Notes: generated from the letters alone by a model not told the origin. A stretch of 64,000 nt of DNA from an uncultured Oscillospiraceae bacterium (GCA_904384225.1 CAJFJV010000003.1:1-64000); one strand, 5' to 3'. Positions 53,389 through 62,363 are shown, numbered from the stretch's first letter. Numbers and translations are program-made.

Positions 53389-53741
53389 TCCAGACAGAAT
53401 TTAGAACCAGCTGGAATCTGCTTGCCGCATTCAGGGCAAAACATCGCCGTATTGATTCTTTCTCCGCAGGATAGGCAGAATTTCGAATTTGCAGGAATAC
53501 TGGTACCGCATTTTGGGCAAACCGTCACAGCCGTATTCTGCGATGAAAAATTGGATTGGGCGGCATAATTCTGCGCAGCCATCGTATCCTGATACCCCTG
53601 TTGAGGATAGGGAGGATACATTCGTCCACTGGAGGAACCTGATACAAACCGTCCAAAAAAGCCACGCCTTTTATAATACGATTGGCCACGATTGGCATTT
53701 GGATAATATCCTTTGCTGCGGGAACGGGAAAAAAAGCTCAT
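53367..53741 (-). CDS. double zinc-ribbon protein
   Basis: A 124-aa soluble protein: a basic, Tyr/Gly-rich N-terminal ~60 residues, then two zinc ribbons, VCPKCGTSIPANSKFCLSCG and FCPECGKQIPAGSKFCLECG. I start at the ATG at 53741 (AAGGAGACTGCTT upstream). It is co-transcribed with the kinase, so the basic N-terminal region is a candidate kinase substrate or docking segment; that is inference. Confidence 0.8.
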   Translation of the reverse strand: MSFFSRSRSKGYYPNANRGQSYYKRRGFFGRFVSGSSSGRMYPPYPQQGYQDTMAAQNYAAQSNFSSQNTAVTVCPKCGTSIPANSKFCLSCGERINTAMFCPECGKQIPAGSKFCLECGHKIG

Positions 53742-53767
53742 AAGCAGTCTCCTTATTCGAAATTGAA

Positions 53768-53796
53768 GGAAAGCACAATTCTGCATTGTGCTTTCC
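53768..53796 (-). promoter_or_regulatory. hairpin at the very 5' end of the zinc-ribbon/kinase mRNA
   Basis: GGAAAGCACAAT and ATTGTGCTTTCC form a perfect 12-bp stem with a 5-nt loop, beginning about 5 nt after the predicted transcription start. Confidence 0.55.
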
Positions 53797-53807
53797 CATG
53801 CAGTTTA

Positions 53808-53835
53808 ATTATATTGGCCGGTAAAGCAGTGTCAA
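53808..53835 (-). promoter_or_regulatory. consensus sigma-A promoter of the zinc-ribbon/kinase pair
   Basis: Minus-strand TTGACA (53830-53835), 16 nt, TATAAT (53808-53813), both perfect. Confidence 0.8.
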
Positions 53836-54125
53836 GCAAAATAAAAAAAGTTTACAAATCCTCTTTCGATCAAAAAGAGGTATTTTGTACGGTTTCTTGC
53901 TGCCACTTCTTTATATATAAAGAAAACATCCTTCCTAATGAAGGCATGCAGGTTCATAATAGGTAGCAGGGTAAGCCCGCATTCTCAAGAAACTATTAGA
54001 AAGCCTTATTCGCCTTCATCGCAAAACTAGCACACATTTAAATTGGGATACTAACATAATAACGCCTCAAATTGCAGATACCCAATCAGCGGCACCAGGA
54101 TGGCACCGATAAATCAAAAACCGTT
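53836..54125. other. intergenic stretch, small palindromes only
   Basis: CCTCTTT-cgatcaa-AAAGAGG at 53860-53880 and the perfect 18-bp palindrome TTCTTTATATATAAAGAA at 53907-53924 are present. No gene, promoter or clear terminator was identified. Confidence 0.45.
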
Positions 54126-54869
54126 TTAAATCTCTTCCCGCTTTAAATAGCTTTGTGTATAAGCGCATACAGCAAAACACAATCCGCAGAGATCTGTTTC
54201 AATTCCGGTAGCTTGCTTCATCCGTTCAATTTGCATTTTTTTACATGCTTCTTTATGAAATAGTTCCTCCCGCTTCATTTTGACATCCCACAATTTTCCG
54301 GTTAACGCATCTGCCGGGCAATGCTCCACACAAACTCTACAATCGCCACATTGGCTTTCATCAATTGGGGAATCAGGTGATAATGGCGCATTGGTAATAA
54401 AACTGGAGAGACGGACCGCACTTCCGTACTTTTTCGTAACAAGCAGACAATTTTTCCCGATCCATCCTAATCCAGCCCGTGTTGCCACAGTCTTGTGCGG
54501 AAGCGGCGTACACCAGTTTATATCCTGTTTCACTGCTTTTGTAGTGTTGGCAAAAGCGCAATATCCGTGTTTTCTTAAGTACGCTGTTCCACACAGGACA
54601 ATGTCATCCAGCTTCGCATTCAGCGAATGATATGCATCATAGTACGCTTTCGTAGGGAAAGTCTGTAAATCCAGAACAATGTCTTGAGGAATCGGAACCG
54701 CAACGGAAACCCCAGTTTTCATCTCTCCATCCAAAACACCGGATAAATCTGCAACGCCCATCAGAGCTGCCCCTTTCTCCGTCAATAAAGAATACAAATC
54801 CCGCTTTAGCTGTTCCGTATCGGCCACTCCCTCTGTCCATACCGCTTTGCTTTGTTTTATCACTATCAC
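54126..54869 (-). CDS. epoxyqueuosine reductase-like iron-sulfur protein
   Basis: A 247-aa protein with the QueG-like core: THF/cobalamin-domain-like N-terminal part, the segment PHKTVATRAGLGWIGKNCLL near residue 120, and two 4Fe-4S cluster motifs, CGDCRVCVEHCP near 177 and LCGLCFAVCAYTQ near 230. It is shorter than QueG (about 310-390 aa), lacking the C-terminal HEAT-like part, so true queuosine activity is uncertain. The start is GTG overlapping the tam stop by 4 nt (GTGA). Confidence 0.8.
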   Translation of the reverse strand: MIVIKQSKAVWTEGVADTEQLKRDLYSLLTEKGAALMGVADLSGVLDGEMKTGVSVAVPIPQDIVLDLQTFPTKAYYDAYHSLNAKLDDIVLCGTAYLRKHGYCAFANTTKAVKQDINWCTPLPHKTVATRAGLGWIGKNCLLVTKKYGSAVRLSSFITNAPLSPDSPIDESQCGDCRVCVEHCPADALTGKLWDVKMKREELFHKEACKKMQIERMKQATGIETDLCGLCFAVCAYTQSYLKREEI

Positions 54870-55624
54870 TTTTCAGCTGTAAAGAAAAACCTGCGAAAAC
54901 CTAATATTACACCGCCGTTTTTCCTGATCGGATAAATTTTCTTTGCTCCTTCTACAATTTCATGCTCAAATTCGTTTCCACGCGTTTCTCCTAAAAAATC
55001 CAAATACGGACGCAGCCTTGTCCCCTTCACCCATTCTACCAAGGCTTTGTGATCTTCAAGACAATGATAGTACTTTGTTTCCCAGATTTCAAAAGAAGTT
55101 GAGCAGTCTGCTAAAATATCAAAATAGGCAAGCGGTGTAAGCGTTTCATTGGGCTGCAGTTTGACTTTTTCAAGCCCCCATTTGGGCTCGGCTGCCGTTT
55201 CTTTTATAAGCTGAAACAATGGTTCTTCTCCATTCATGGGAATCTGGACGGCTAAAACACCTCCGTCATTCAGTTTATTCATCAAAGCTGGGATCAAAGT
55301 TTCATGGTCTGGGATCCATTGTAAACAAGCATTGGAAAAAAGCATATCATATGTCCCTTCCAGCTCCAATGCCCCGCAAAGGCCGAATTTCATATCCGGA
55401 TGCAGGTTCCGTGCTTTTTCAATCATATTCGGTGAGTTGTCGATTCCGATAATATCAGATTCAGGGAAAACAGACTTAAGCACTGAAGTGCTGTTTCCCG
55501 GTCCACAGCCAATGTCCGCGATTTTTTTCGGCTTGCGGTTTATCATACGCATTGCTAAATCTACAGCTGGCTGTGTTCTTTGATTCTTAAATTTCAAATA
55601 TTGACTTGAATTCCAGTCTGCCAT
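54866..55624 (-). CDS. tam: trans-aconitate 2-methyltransferase-like protein
   Basis: A 252-aa class I SAM methyltransferase with the Tam N-terminus ADWNSSQYLKFKNQRTQPA and motif I IADIGCGPGNST near residue 34. It would methylate trans-aconitate, a by-product of aconitase. The ATG at 55624 follows GAGAGGTGCAAAA; the longer frame adds a spurious hydrophobic stretch. It is followed by the QueG-like gene with a 4-nt overlap. Confidence 0.85.
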   Translation of the reverse strand: MADWNSSQYLKFKNQRTQPAVDLAMRMINRKPKKIADIGCGPGNSTSVLKSVFPESDIIGIDNSPNMIEKARNLHPDMKFGLCGALELEGTYDMLFSNACLQWIPDHETLIPALMNKLNDGGVLAVQIPMNGEEPLFQLIKETAAEPKWGLEKVKLQPNETLTPLAYFDILADCSTSFEIWETKYYHCLEDHKALVEWVKGTRLRPYLDFLGETRGNEFEHEIVEGAKKIYPIRKNGGVILGFRRFFFTAEK

Positions 55625-55837
55625 TTTTGCACCTCTCAAATAGGATATCAGTTTGATAGCTAGCACAGCGACAATCGCGATTAAATGCAAACAGCTGTCC
55701 TTCTATTTCCGCCTCATTTTATTGTTGAGGATCAACGTACGCCCCTGCCTTTTCCAACACTATAAAACGCAGCAGAATGCCTATTGGAAAATGGAACAAA
55801 GTACTCCCTGACAAATTGTGTTGCCACAGTCGTTTGA

Positions 55838-57091
55838 TCATGGAATTTCTTTTTCATTCCCGCCGGTAGACGCCCGGATCTCTTCTTCACGTTCCCTGCA
55901 CCAAATTTCGCACACGGCATCACAATCATCAAATGCAGGATCTGCAATAAAATACACCGCCCGACGAAGATTCCCTTCTGCTGTTTGGTCGTAGCAGCTG
56001 ATTCCGCGCGTCCCAAGCATCTCAAGTGCACCTGCCGGATCGTTCCTACGGATCCAATCATGCGCATACTGAAGCCATTCTGCACGATACGCCTTTGGTT
56101 GCTGCGCAAACCAGCTGCATTCATCATATCCCCATGGATAATAGTCGACCGGTGTGTTCAAGTATTCCGGAGGCTGGCATCCATAGTTATCAATTTCCAC
56201 AAAATAAGGTAAGCTTTTTGTTTCCCATCCACTATACGTTAGACCGCCCATACTGCGTCCGAAAATAGAATTTCCCCATCCCAACACCAATCTGCACCGC
56301 TGTGGGCGTACACCGTCCGGCGCATGATACGGTTTATCTTCTGCAATGGCAACTGGGCGGATCGGATAACAATGAAAATCAAACATCAACCGCCCGCTTT
56401 CATCCAAAATCCCATGTGTATGTGCGTTTAATAAAACAAAATGGCGGCGTGCATGCTGCTTTGCATACATACGGATCTGATTCAAAACTTTCGACCAATT
56501 CCGATACCCTTCATCCTGTTCTCCTATCAGCAGTACCTGTCCATAGTGCAAAGCTTCAAATCCCAAATCAATATATAGGCATCCCCGAAAAAAGAACCAC
56601 ATTTGTGTTTCTTTCTGATTCATATCCGGTATGCTTCCGCCTTTTTCCCAATGATCCACATATGTCCCATCCGAAAAAAGCATTTTTTCATAGGAAAAAT
56701 GGCGTCCAGTATACGGTTCGTCAAACGCTTTGCACACAAATTCAGGTATTTCAAAATCGGAAAAACAGTGATATGCAGTTTCAAAAATGCAGGCTTCGAA
56801 AATAATGTCCGGATCTTCTTCATGAATATCCTGTATTTCCTTCTGAATTGCCGGATAAGCAGCTGCTTCTGAAATATTCGGTATCCATGCACAATTTGCG
56901 CGTCCGACATATTTAACGCCGCACTCACGGATCAATTGGCGGCAGCGCAGCCGATACACCTCTTTTTCCGGCAGGAAATCATCCGTATTTAAACAATGAA
57001 GTGTCATGGCACGCGAAAGATAGCGGCGAAGCACCTCTTCCGAAATCGCACCATCAAATGAAAAATGAAGTCCTATATTTGCAGGATGCAT
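55838..57091 (-). CDS. hypothetical protein, 417 aa
   Basis: I do not recognise the family. The start at 57091 has AGGAGGGAGTTTTC upstream. The protein is soluble, rich in aromatic residues and His/Cys (for example FHCYPIRPV, NAHTHG, YPWGYDECSWF) and reads like a TIM-barrel sugar-acting protein: alternating hydrophobic strands and Asp/Glu-containing loops, with several Trp. No catalytic signature can be asserted. It is divergent from the SOS-controlled radical SAM gene and lies alone on its strand. Confidence 0.65.
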   Translation of the reverse strand: MHPANIGLHFSFDGAISEEVLRRYLSRAMTLHCLNTDDFLPEKEVYRLRCRQLIRECGVKYVGRANCAWIPNISEAAAYPAIQKEIQDIHEEDPDIIFEACIFETAYHCFSDFEIPEFVCKAFDEPYTGRHFSYEKMLFSDGTYVDHWEKGGSIPDMNQKETQMWFFFRGCLYIDLGFEALHYGQVLLIGEQDEGYRNWSKVLNQIRMYAKQHARRHFVLLNAHTHGILDESGRLMFDFHCYPIRPVAIAEDKPYHAPDGVRPQRCRLVLGWGNSIFGRSMGGLTYSGWETKSLPYFVEIDNYGCQPPEYLNTPVDYYPWGYDECSWFAQQPKAYRAEWLQYAHDWIRRNDPAGALEMLGTRGISCYDQTAEGNLRRAVYFIADPAFDDCDAVCEIWCREREEEIRASTGGNEKEIP

Positions 57092-57173
57092 GAAAACTCC
57101 CTCCTTTTGTTCCATCATACAAAACGTACGGATAACCGTCAAGTATGCTTTTCACTTTTCCGAAAAAAGATGC

Positions 57174-57202
57174 TTGACAAAGCGTATAAAAAATTTTATA
57201 AT
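57174..57202 (+). promoter_or_regulatory. perfect sigma-A promoter of the radical SAM/TIGR03915 pair
   Basis: TTGACA (57174-57179), 17 nt, TATAAT (57197-57202). Confidence 0.85.
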
Positions 57203-57207
57203 CAAAC

Positions 57208-57223
57208 AAGAACAAATGTTCTT
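57208..57223. promoter_or_regulatory. lexA box: LexA (SOS) operator
   Basis: AAGAACAAATGTTCTT holds GAAC-N4-GTTC (57210-57221), the Gram-positive LexA core (CGAAC-N4-GTTCG). It covers the predicted transcription start, 6 nt after the -10 box, the position used for LexA repression. Confidence 0.75.
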
Positions 57224-57242
57224 GTTCTGAGGTGGATCATAT

Positions 57243-58556
57243 ATGGATGTATACGAAAAATTAAGGATTTTAACGGATGCAGCAAAATACGATGTGGCCT
57301 GCACATCCAGCGGGGTAGATCGCACGGGTTCAAAAGGCGGCATTGGCAGCGCTCAGGCCTGCGGGATTTGTCACAGTTTTGCTGCCGATGGCCGCTGTAT
57401 CTCCCTTTTAAAAGTTTTAATGAGTAACGCTTGTGTATATGACTGCAAATACTGTATCAATCGGCGTTCAAATGATATTAAGCGCACATCCTTTACTCCG
57501 CGTGAGCTTGCAGATCTGACAATTGGTTTTTATCGCCGAAACTATATTGAAGGACTTTTCTTAAGCTCCGGCGTCTTGCGAAACCCGGATTATACCTGTG
57601 AACAACTGATTGAAACGCTTTCTATCCTGCGGTCGGAATATCAGTTTCGTGGATATATCCATGTTAAGGCAATCCCTGGTGCAGACGATCTATTAATACA
57701 AAAGCTCGGGCTTCTCGCGGATCGCATGAGCGTTAATATTGAATTGCCCTCAAAAGAGGGGCTTTCCGCACTGGCTCCTGACAAATCTAAAAAATCCATT
57801 CTACATCCAATGGGACTGATTACCTCTGGGATCCGCGAAAACACAACGGATATTATACGCTATCGTCATGCCCCAAAGTTTGTGCCAGCCGGACACAGCA
57901 CGCAAATGATTATAGGAGCAACACCCGATAACGATTTGAAAATCTTGAGGCTTACCCAATCGCTATATCGGAAATATGAATTGAAGCGTGTGTTTTTTTC
58001 GGCGTATATCCCTATGCAAAGCCATGCACTTCTTCCTTCTCTTGATACAAAGCCGCCTCTGCTGCGCGAGCACCGCTTGTATCAAGCGGATTGGCTTCTG
58101 CGCTTCTATGGATTCGATGCCGATGAACTGTTGGACGACGCACATCCTAATTTTAATCCCATACTGGATCCCAAATGCAATTGGGCAATCAATCATATGG
58201 AATTATTCCCGGTAGAGGTCAACCGTACTTCTTATGAAATGCTTTTGCGCGTACCGGGTATCGGCGTTAAAAGTGCTAAACGTATTGTTTCGGCAAGGCG
58301 GACAGGATCTCTCGATTTCCCTGATTTAAAACGGATTGGCGTGGTGCTGAAGCGTGCCCAGTATTTTCTTACCTGTAAAGGACGGATTGCTGAAGGACTG
58401 CGCGTAACGGAAAATGGCATTTTACGTGCATTGATTTCTGAAAAAACAGGATTTTCTTTTTCCGAACATGCAGAAAGCGCCGTTCAGCTTTCTTTATTTT
58501 CCCCCGACATTCCAACCAGAGAGGACGTACAGCAATGCCTGACTGGACAAATATAA
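57243..58556 (+). CDS. putative DNA modification/repair radical SAM protein
   Basis: A 437-aa radical SAM enzyme of the TIGR03916 type. The cluster motif NACVYDCKYC (CxxxCxxC) is near residue 60, the SAM barrel follows, and the C-terminus has a helix-hairpin-helix DNA-binding motif LRVPGIGVKSAKRIVSARRTG near 335. The family pairs with TIGR03915 and sometimes UdgX-type glycosylases; the lesion it acts on is not known. The ATG follows GAGGTGG. The stop overlaps the next gene by 22 nt. The SOS box upstream supports a DNA damage role. Confidence 0.9.
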   Translation: MDVYEKLRILTDAAKYDVACTSSGVDRTGSKGGIGSAQACGICHSFAADGRCISLLKVLMSNACVYDCKYCINRRSNDIKRTSFTPRELADLTIGFYRRNYIEGLFLSSGVLRNPDYTCEQLIETLSILRSEYQFRGYIHVKAIPGADDLLIQKLGLLADRMSVNIELPSKEGLSALAPDKSKKSILHPMGLITSGIRENTTDIIRYRHAPKFVPAGHSTQMIIGATPDNDLKILRLTQSLYRKYELKRVFFSAYIPMQSHALLPSLDTKPPLLREHRLYQADWLLRFYGFDADELLDDAHPNFNPILDPKCNWAINHMELFPVEVNRTSYEMLLRVPGIGVKSAKRIVSARRTGSLDFPDLKRIGVVLKRAQYFLTCKGRIAEGLRVTENGILRALISEKTGFSFSEHAESAVQLSLFSPDIPTREDVQQCLTGQI

Positions 58557-59359
58557 TATATCTTTACGACGGCAGTTTTGACGGCTTTCTCTGCTGTGTA
58601 TTCGAAAGCTATGCAACCCACGAAATACCGGATGATATCATCCCGGATCATCTATTTGTGCAGGAAGTTCTCTGGGGAACACGGCAAATCGAAACAGACG
58701 GCGGGCACGCCGAACGTGTTCTCCATAAACTAAACGACATTCTGGGGAAAAATGGCCTTCGTCTGATTCGGTGCGCTTTCTTATATGGGCTCCCTGGAAA
58801 AGAAAAAGCATTGCTGCGCTTTATCCGCTTTAGCTTGGTGCATGGAAAAGCAGCACTCAACATGCTTGGACGCAAGGAAACAGCGGCGGTATATGATATG
58901 GAAAAAGCCGTATTAAATGAAGCGCATCTTTTAAAAGGCTTTCTCCGATTTTCTGATTATCACGGCGCATTGCTTGGCACAATTCAGCCAAAGCATTATG
59001 TACTGCCTTTATTAAAACGGCATTTTGCCGAGCGATACCCGGAAGAATATTTTATAATATTCGATCAAAGTCACAAAATGGCTCTTCTTTACCGCCCCTA
59101 TACTTCCCGTATCATTCTTGTTGATTCATTTGAACCACCATCGGAAACGTCCTGCCCTGAACGCCAATTTCGCCGCCTTTGGCAGGAGTATTATGATGCG
59201 ATTGCTATTAAGCAGCGTAAAAACCCGCGCTGCCGTATGACGCATATGCCTAAGCGTTTCTGGGCATGCATGACCGAATTTCAGGAAAAGGAAACAGAAA
59301 CAGCCCCTCTTTTGACCATTCCCTCTTCCTTCCCAAAGCTTTCCGATAAAAAACTTTGA
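58535..59359 (+). CDS. TIGR03915/DUF4130 family DNA-repair-associated protein
   Basis: A 274-aa protein beginning IIYLYDGSFDGFLCCVFESY, the TIGR03915 hallmark. It is predicted to be partner of the radical SAM protein upstream; the family is described as probable DNA metabolism protein. Helical, with a conserved basic/aromatic core (FDQSHKMALLYRPYTSRI). It has no recognised catalytic motif. Translation starts inside the preceding gene, so the two are coupled. Confidence 0.87.
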   Translation: MPDWTNIIYLYDGSFDGFLCCVFESYATHEIPDDIIPDHLFVQEVLWGTRQIETDGGHAERVLHKLNDILGKNGLRLIRCAFLYGLPGKEKALLRFIRFSLVHGKAALNMLGRKETAAVYDMEKAVLNEAHLLKGFLRFSDYHGALLGTIQPKHYVLPLLKRHFAERYPEEYFIIFDQSHKMALLYRPYTSRIILVDSFEPPSETSCPERQFRRLWQEYYDAIAIKQRKNPRCRMTHMPKRFWACMTEFQEKETETAPLLTIPSSFPKLSDKKL

Positions 59360-59385
59360 TCCTTTTTTATACATCTGCCAACTGC

Positions 59386-59416
59386 GATACGCCGCTTTCA
59401 AGGGCGTATCCTTTTT
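59386..59416 (+). terminator. terminator after the SOS repair pair
   Basis: GATACGCC (59386-59393) and GGCGTATC (59403-59410) form a perfect 8-bp stem with a 9-nt loop, followed by CTTTTT. Confidence 0.85.
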
Positions 59417-59514
59417 GCCTATTTATATGGGAAATCGAAAAGCTTAAGCTTGCAATCTGTGTTGTACCGGCTTATCCACCTTCCCATCCTGCTTTTGTCT
59501 ATACTGCCATTGTT

Positions 59515-59565
59515 CTTATACAAAAAGCACCCTGATATAAAATATCAAGGTGCTTTTTGTATAAG
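59515..59565 (-). terminator. long terminator for the coaD run
   Basis: CTTATACAAAAAGCACC pairs with GGTGCTTTTTGTATAAG (17 bp), around an inner TGATAT/ATATCA stem. It lies 7 nt past the coiled-coil gene and is usable in both directions. Confidence 0.9.
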
Positions 59566-59571
59566 GCCACA

Positions 59572-60105
59572 TCAATTTGCTTCTTTCGCTTCTTCCTCTT
59601 TTTTTTGTGTATTTGCCTGCTGTTCTGCAGCAACTGCAGAAGGCTGGGCGCCGCCCGAACGCGGAGCACGCACAGCCTGCCTCGTTGCTTTTAATTCCTG
59701 CAAAGAATTGGCAAGCAACTCTTCCGCTTTTTTGAGCATCGTCTCAACATATTCGTTCGCAGCCCGTTTCAATTCGCGGTTCTGCGCATTTGTCTGCGTA
59801 ATAATCTCTTTGGCCCTCTCTTGGCTTTGTTTCACAATTTCACTTGTATCCACCAATTTTTTAGCGCGTTCTTCTGCAATTTTGACAATGGAATCCGCTT
59901 CCTTGCGTGCATCGTCAATAATGGTTTTTCTGTCTTCAACGATCATTTTTGCCTGTTTCAGTTCGGAAGGCATGTTGAGACGAATATCATCCAGCGCATC
60001 ACGAATTTTATCAATATCTACAATGCTTTTCCCTCTTGACAGCGGAACAGATAAAGCCGTATCCAGAATATCATCAATTAAATCAAGATTTTCACGTATT
60101 GTCAT
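59572..60105 (-). CDS. coiled-coil protein, ATPase subunit H/DivIVA-like
   Basis: A 177-aa soluble protein that is mostly coiled coil from about residue 45 to 140 (LKQAKMIVEDRKTIIDDARK and EIVKQSQERAKEIITQ), with a Gln/Ala/Glu-rich disordered tail. It resembles proteins annotated as V-type ATPase subunit H or ATPase stalk, found beside coaD in Clostridia, and may really be a structural or cell-division adaptor. The ATG follows GGAGGTATGTAAGG, 2 nt after coaD. Confidence 0.7.
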   Translation of the reverse strand: MTIRENLDLIDDILDTALSVPLSRGKSIVDIDKIRDALDDIRLNMPSELKQAKMIVEDRKTIIDDARKEADSIVKIAEERAKKLVDTSEIVKQSQERAKEIITQTNAQNRELKRAANEYVETMLKKAEELLANSLQELKATRQAVRAPRSGGAQPSAVAAEQQANTQKKEEEAKEAN

Positions 60106-60107
60106 CC

Positions 60108-60611
60108 TTACATACCTCCCTGACTTTCCGCACTGCGGTCAAATCGTCTAGACACAATATCCAGTATTTCCGCAGGAACAAAATCGCTGATATCCCCGCC
60201 AAAGCCGGCTATCTGCTTCACCAAACTGGAGCTTAAATACATGTTCTGATCTCGTGTCGTCAGAAACACCGTCTCTGCATCCGGATTCAGTTTTTTATTT
60301 GCAAGTGCCATCTGAAATTCATATTCAAAATCAGAAACAGCACGCAGTCCCTTTACGATTGCACACGCACCAACCCGCCGCACATAATTTGCAAGCAATT
60401 CATTCATTACATCTACTTTTAAATTCGGCAGATGGCCTGTGCATGCCCGGATTAGCGCAACCCGCTCTTCCAATGTAAAGCTTGGTGACTTATCGGCATT
60501 CACGCTTACCGCCACAATTACTTTATCAAATAGTCCACATGCACGTGTAATAATATCTAAATGTCCTTTGGTCACCGGGTCAAAACTGCCGGGACAAACC
60601 GCAACTCTCAT
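60108..60611 (-). CDS. coaD: phosphopantetheine adenylyltransferase
   Basis: Forms dephospho-CoA from 4'-phosphopantetheine and ATP. It is 167 aa, the usual size. The nucleotidyltransferase site is CPGSFDPVTKGHLDII near residue 6, and SSSLVKQIAGFGGDISDFVP is the second motif near 130. It follows rsmD, as in many Firmicutes. Confidence 0.97.
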   Translation of the reverse strand: MRVAVCPGSFDPVTKGHLDIITRACGLFDKVIVAVSVNADKSPSFTLEERVALIRACTGHLPNLKVDVMNELLANYVRRVGACAIVKGLRAVSDFEYEFQMALANKKLNPDAETVFLTTRDQNMYLSSSLVKQIAGFGGDISDFVPAEILDIVSRRFDRSAESQGGM

Positions 60612-60637
60612 TCTGCTTCCGATCCTCCAAAAGTTTT

Positions 60638-61183
60638 TTATCTGCTTTCACTTTTCCGGTACGCTGATACCGAAATCCTTCCATATCGGTACTCCCGCGT
60701 CCGGACAAACCCCATGACCTCTTCTGGAAGGCTGTCTGAACGTTCATGCTCACACAGAATCACACCGGAATCGGTCATCACACCCGGCAACAAGAGAAGT
60801 GCGGCCTGCGCATATCCTTTGGAATAAGGCGGGTCCAAAAAAGCAATATCAAATCGCTCTTTTGTTGTTTTTAAAAAGTCCTGATAATCCATAGCAGCCA
60901 CCCGTGCCAGCGAAAAAAGGCCGCTTATGTTGAGGTTCTGTTTCGTAATATCCTGCGAACGGCGGGCATGGTCTACAAATACACAAAAGGATGCGCCACG
61001 GGAGAGCGCTTCAATTCCCATCTGTCCGGAACCGCAAAACAAGTCTAAGACCCGTGCTCCCTCTATTTCAAACTGTATTGCACTGAAAACTGCCTCTTTA
61101 ACTTTTTCTGTCGTCGGACGTACATCCACTCCATCCAATGTCTTCAGAACACGGCCTTTTGCCGCTCCAGTAATAACTCGCAT
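60638..61183 (-). CDS. rsmD: 16S rRNA (guanine(966)-N2)-methyltransferase
   Basis: Methylates G966 of 16S rRNA. The 181-aa protein has the RsmD N-terminus MRVITGAAKGR, motif I VLDLFCGSGQMGIEALSRGA near residue 44, and the catalytic motif IAFLDPPYSKGY near 110 (DPPY). It is 8 nt after the ftsW/rodA gene. Confidence 0.95.
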   Translation of the reverse strand: MRVITGAAKGRVLKTLDGVDVRPTTEKVKEAVFSAIQFEIEGARVLDLFCGSGQMGIEALSRGASFCVFVDHARRSQDITKQNLNISGLFSLARVAAMDYQDFLKTTKERFDIAFLDPPYSKGYAQAALLLLPGVMTDSGVILCEHERSDSLPEEVMGFVRTREYRYGRISVSAYRKSESR

Positions 61184-61191
61184 AGCTCCCC

Positions 61192-62325
61192 CTAATCAAA
61201 CATCAGTGTCTTTTTATTTTTCCGATATACACTTAAGACAAGGCCGATTGCCACATAGCTCACTACCGCAGAAGTACCGCCGGCACTGAAAAACGGAAGC
61301 GTTACGCCAATAACAGGAAGTACACACAGAACCATTCCAATATTAACAACAATTTGGAAAAACAACATAGCAAATACGCCAGAACAGATTAACGTTCCCG
61401 CCGTATCCTTCGACATTCTCGCAACCATTAATATTCTAACACATAATGCCGTAAGAAGCAACAGAACCAGCAGGCATCCGACAAATCCCATTGTTTGACC
61501 GATATAAGAAAAGATAAAGTCATTATGCGCTTCCGGTACAGAAACCAGATTTTCGTCTGAAAACAACCCACGGCCAAATAACTGTCCTGAACCCAGTGCA
61601 TTCCGTCCCAGATATTGCTGCCATCCTCTTCCTGAACCGCTTAAATATTGTTCCGGATGCTGTGCTGCCAAAAAGCGTTCTTTTAAGAATTCCGGCAAAA
61701 GAAACTGCCATACAAGCGGAGCCGCCGCGACAAGACTTACCAATCCAACCGCTATTAATCGCAAGGATAGCCCAGCTGTAAACATCATAACAAGAAAAAT
61801 CATCAAAAAAACCATCGCGGTGCCATAATCACTCTGGATCACAATCAAAGCAACAGGGAACATCGCATGCAGGCACAAAAGCAAGAATTCCTTTAAATGA
61901 TTAATCCGGTTTCCTACATAAGAAAGATGCATAGAAAATGTCAAGATAAAGGAAAGCTTTAAAAGCTCAGAAGGCTGGAACGTTGTCACTCCTAAGCTGA
62001 GCCATGCCCGGTCTGTAGGCGCATCAGGATTAGGCGCTACACCGATTACAAAGGTTAAAAGGACAAGCCCTACTGTAAGCGGCGCATGCAATTTCCACAA
62101 CTTCATCATTGCCTCATAATCCATCGCCGACAAAAACAGCGCCACAATAACGCCGATCAAGATGGCAGCCCCTTGCACAACCAGCACTTTTAACTGCCTC
62201 TGTCCGGTATAATAAAAGGAAAACAGGCAGCTCATACTGATAGCGGAACAAATCAGGCAGATTCCCAACGTAACCATATCCAGCGATTTTATAAATCCCC
62301 TCGTCTTTTCAAAAAACGAATGCAT
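61192..62325 (-). CDS. FtsW/RodA/SpoVE family peptidoglycan polymerase
   Basis: A polytopic SEDS protein of 377 aa with about ten helices. SEDS hallmarks are the region ASFQPSEL-like FQPSELLKLSFIL near residue 115 and the periplasmic FLAAQHPEQYLSGSGRGWQQ, and the acidic catalytic region with FSDENLVSVPEAHNDFIFSYIGQ near 250. It polymerises glycan strands with a class B penicillin-binding protein, none of which is beside it. RodA is the most likely paralogue, but SpoVE cannot be excluded. Confidence 0.88.
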   Translation of the reverse strand: MHSFFEKTRGFIKSLDMVTLGICLICSAISMSCLFSFYYTGQRQLKVLVVQGAAILIGVIVALFLSAMDYEAMMKLWKLHAPLTVGLVLLTFVIGVAPNPDAPTDRAWLSLGVTTFQPSELLKLSFILTFSMHLSYVGNRINHLKEFLLLCLHAMFPVALIVIQSDYGTAMVFLMIFLVMMFTAGLSLRLIAVGLVSLVAAAPLVWQFLLPEFLKERFLAAQHPEQYLSGSGRGWQQYLGRNALGSGQLFGRGLFSDENLVSVPEAHNDFIFSYIGQTMGFVGCLLVLLLLTALCVRILMVARMSKDTAGTLICSGVFAMLFFQIVVNIGMVLCVLPVIGVTLPFFSAGGTSAVVSYVAIGLVLSVYRKNKKTLMFD

Positions 62326-62363
62326 GTATGCTCCTTTCCTCCCATGACAGATAAACTATACAA

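Noticed and set aside
54060..54125. Terminator after the QueG-like gene
   Set aside because: GGCACC occurs twice as a direct repeat, not an inverted one, so no hairpin forms.
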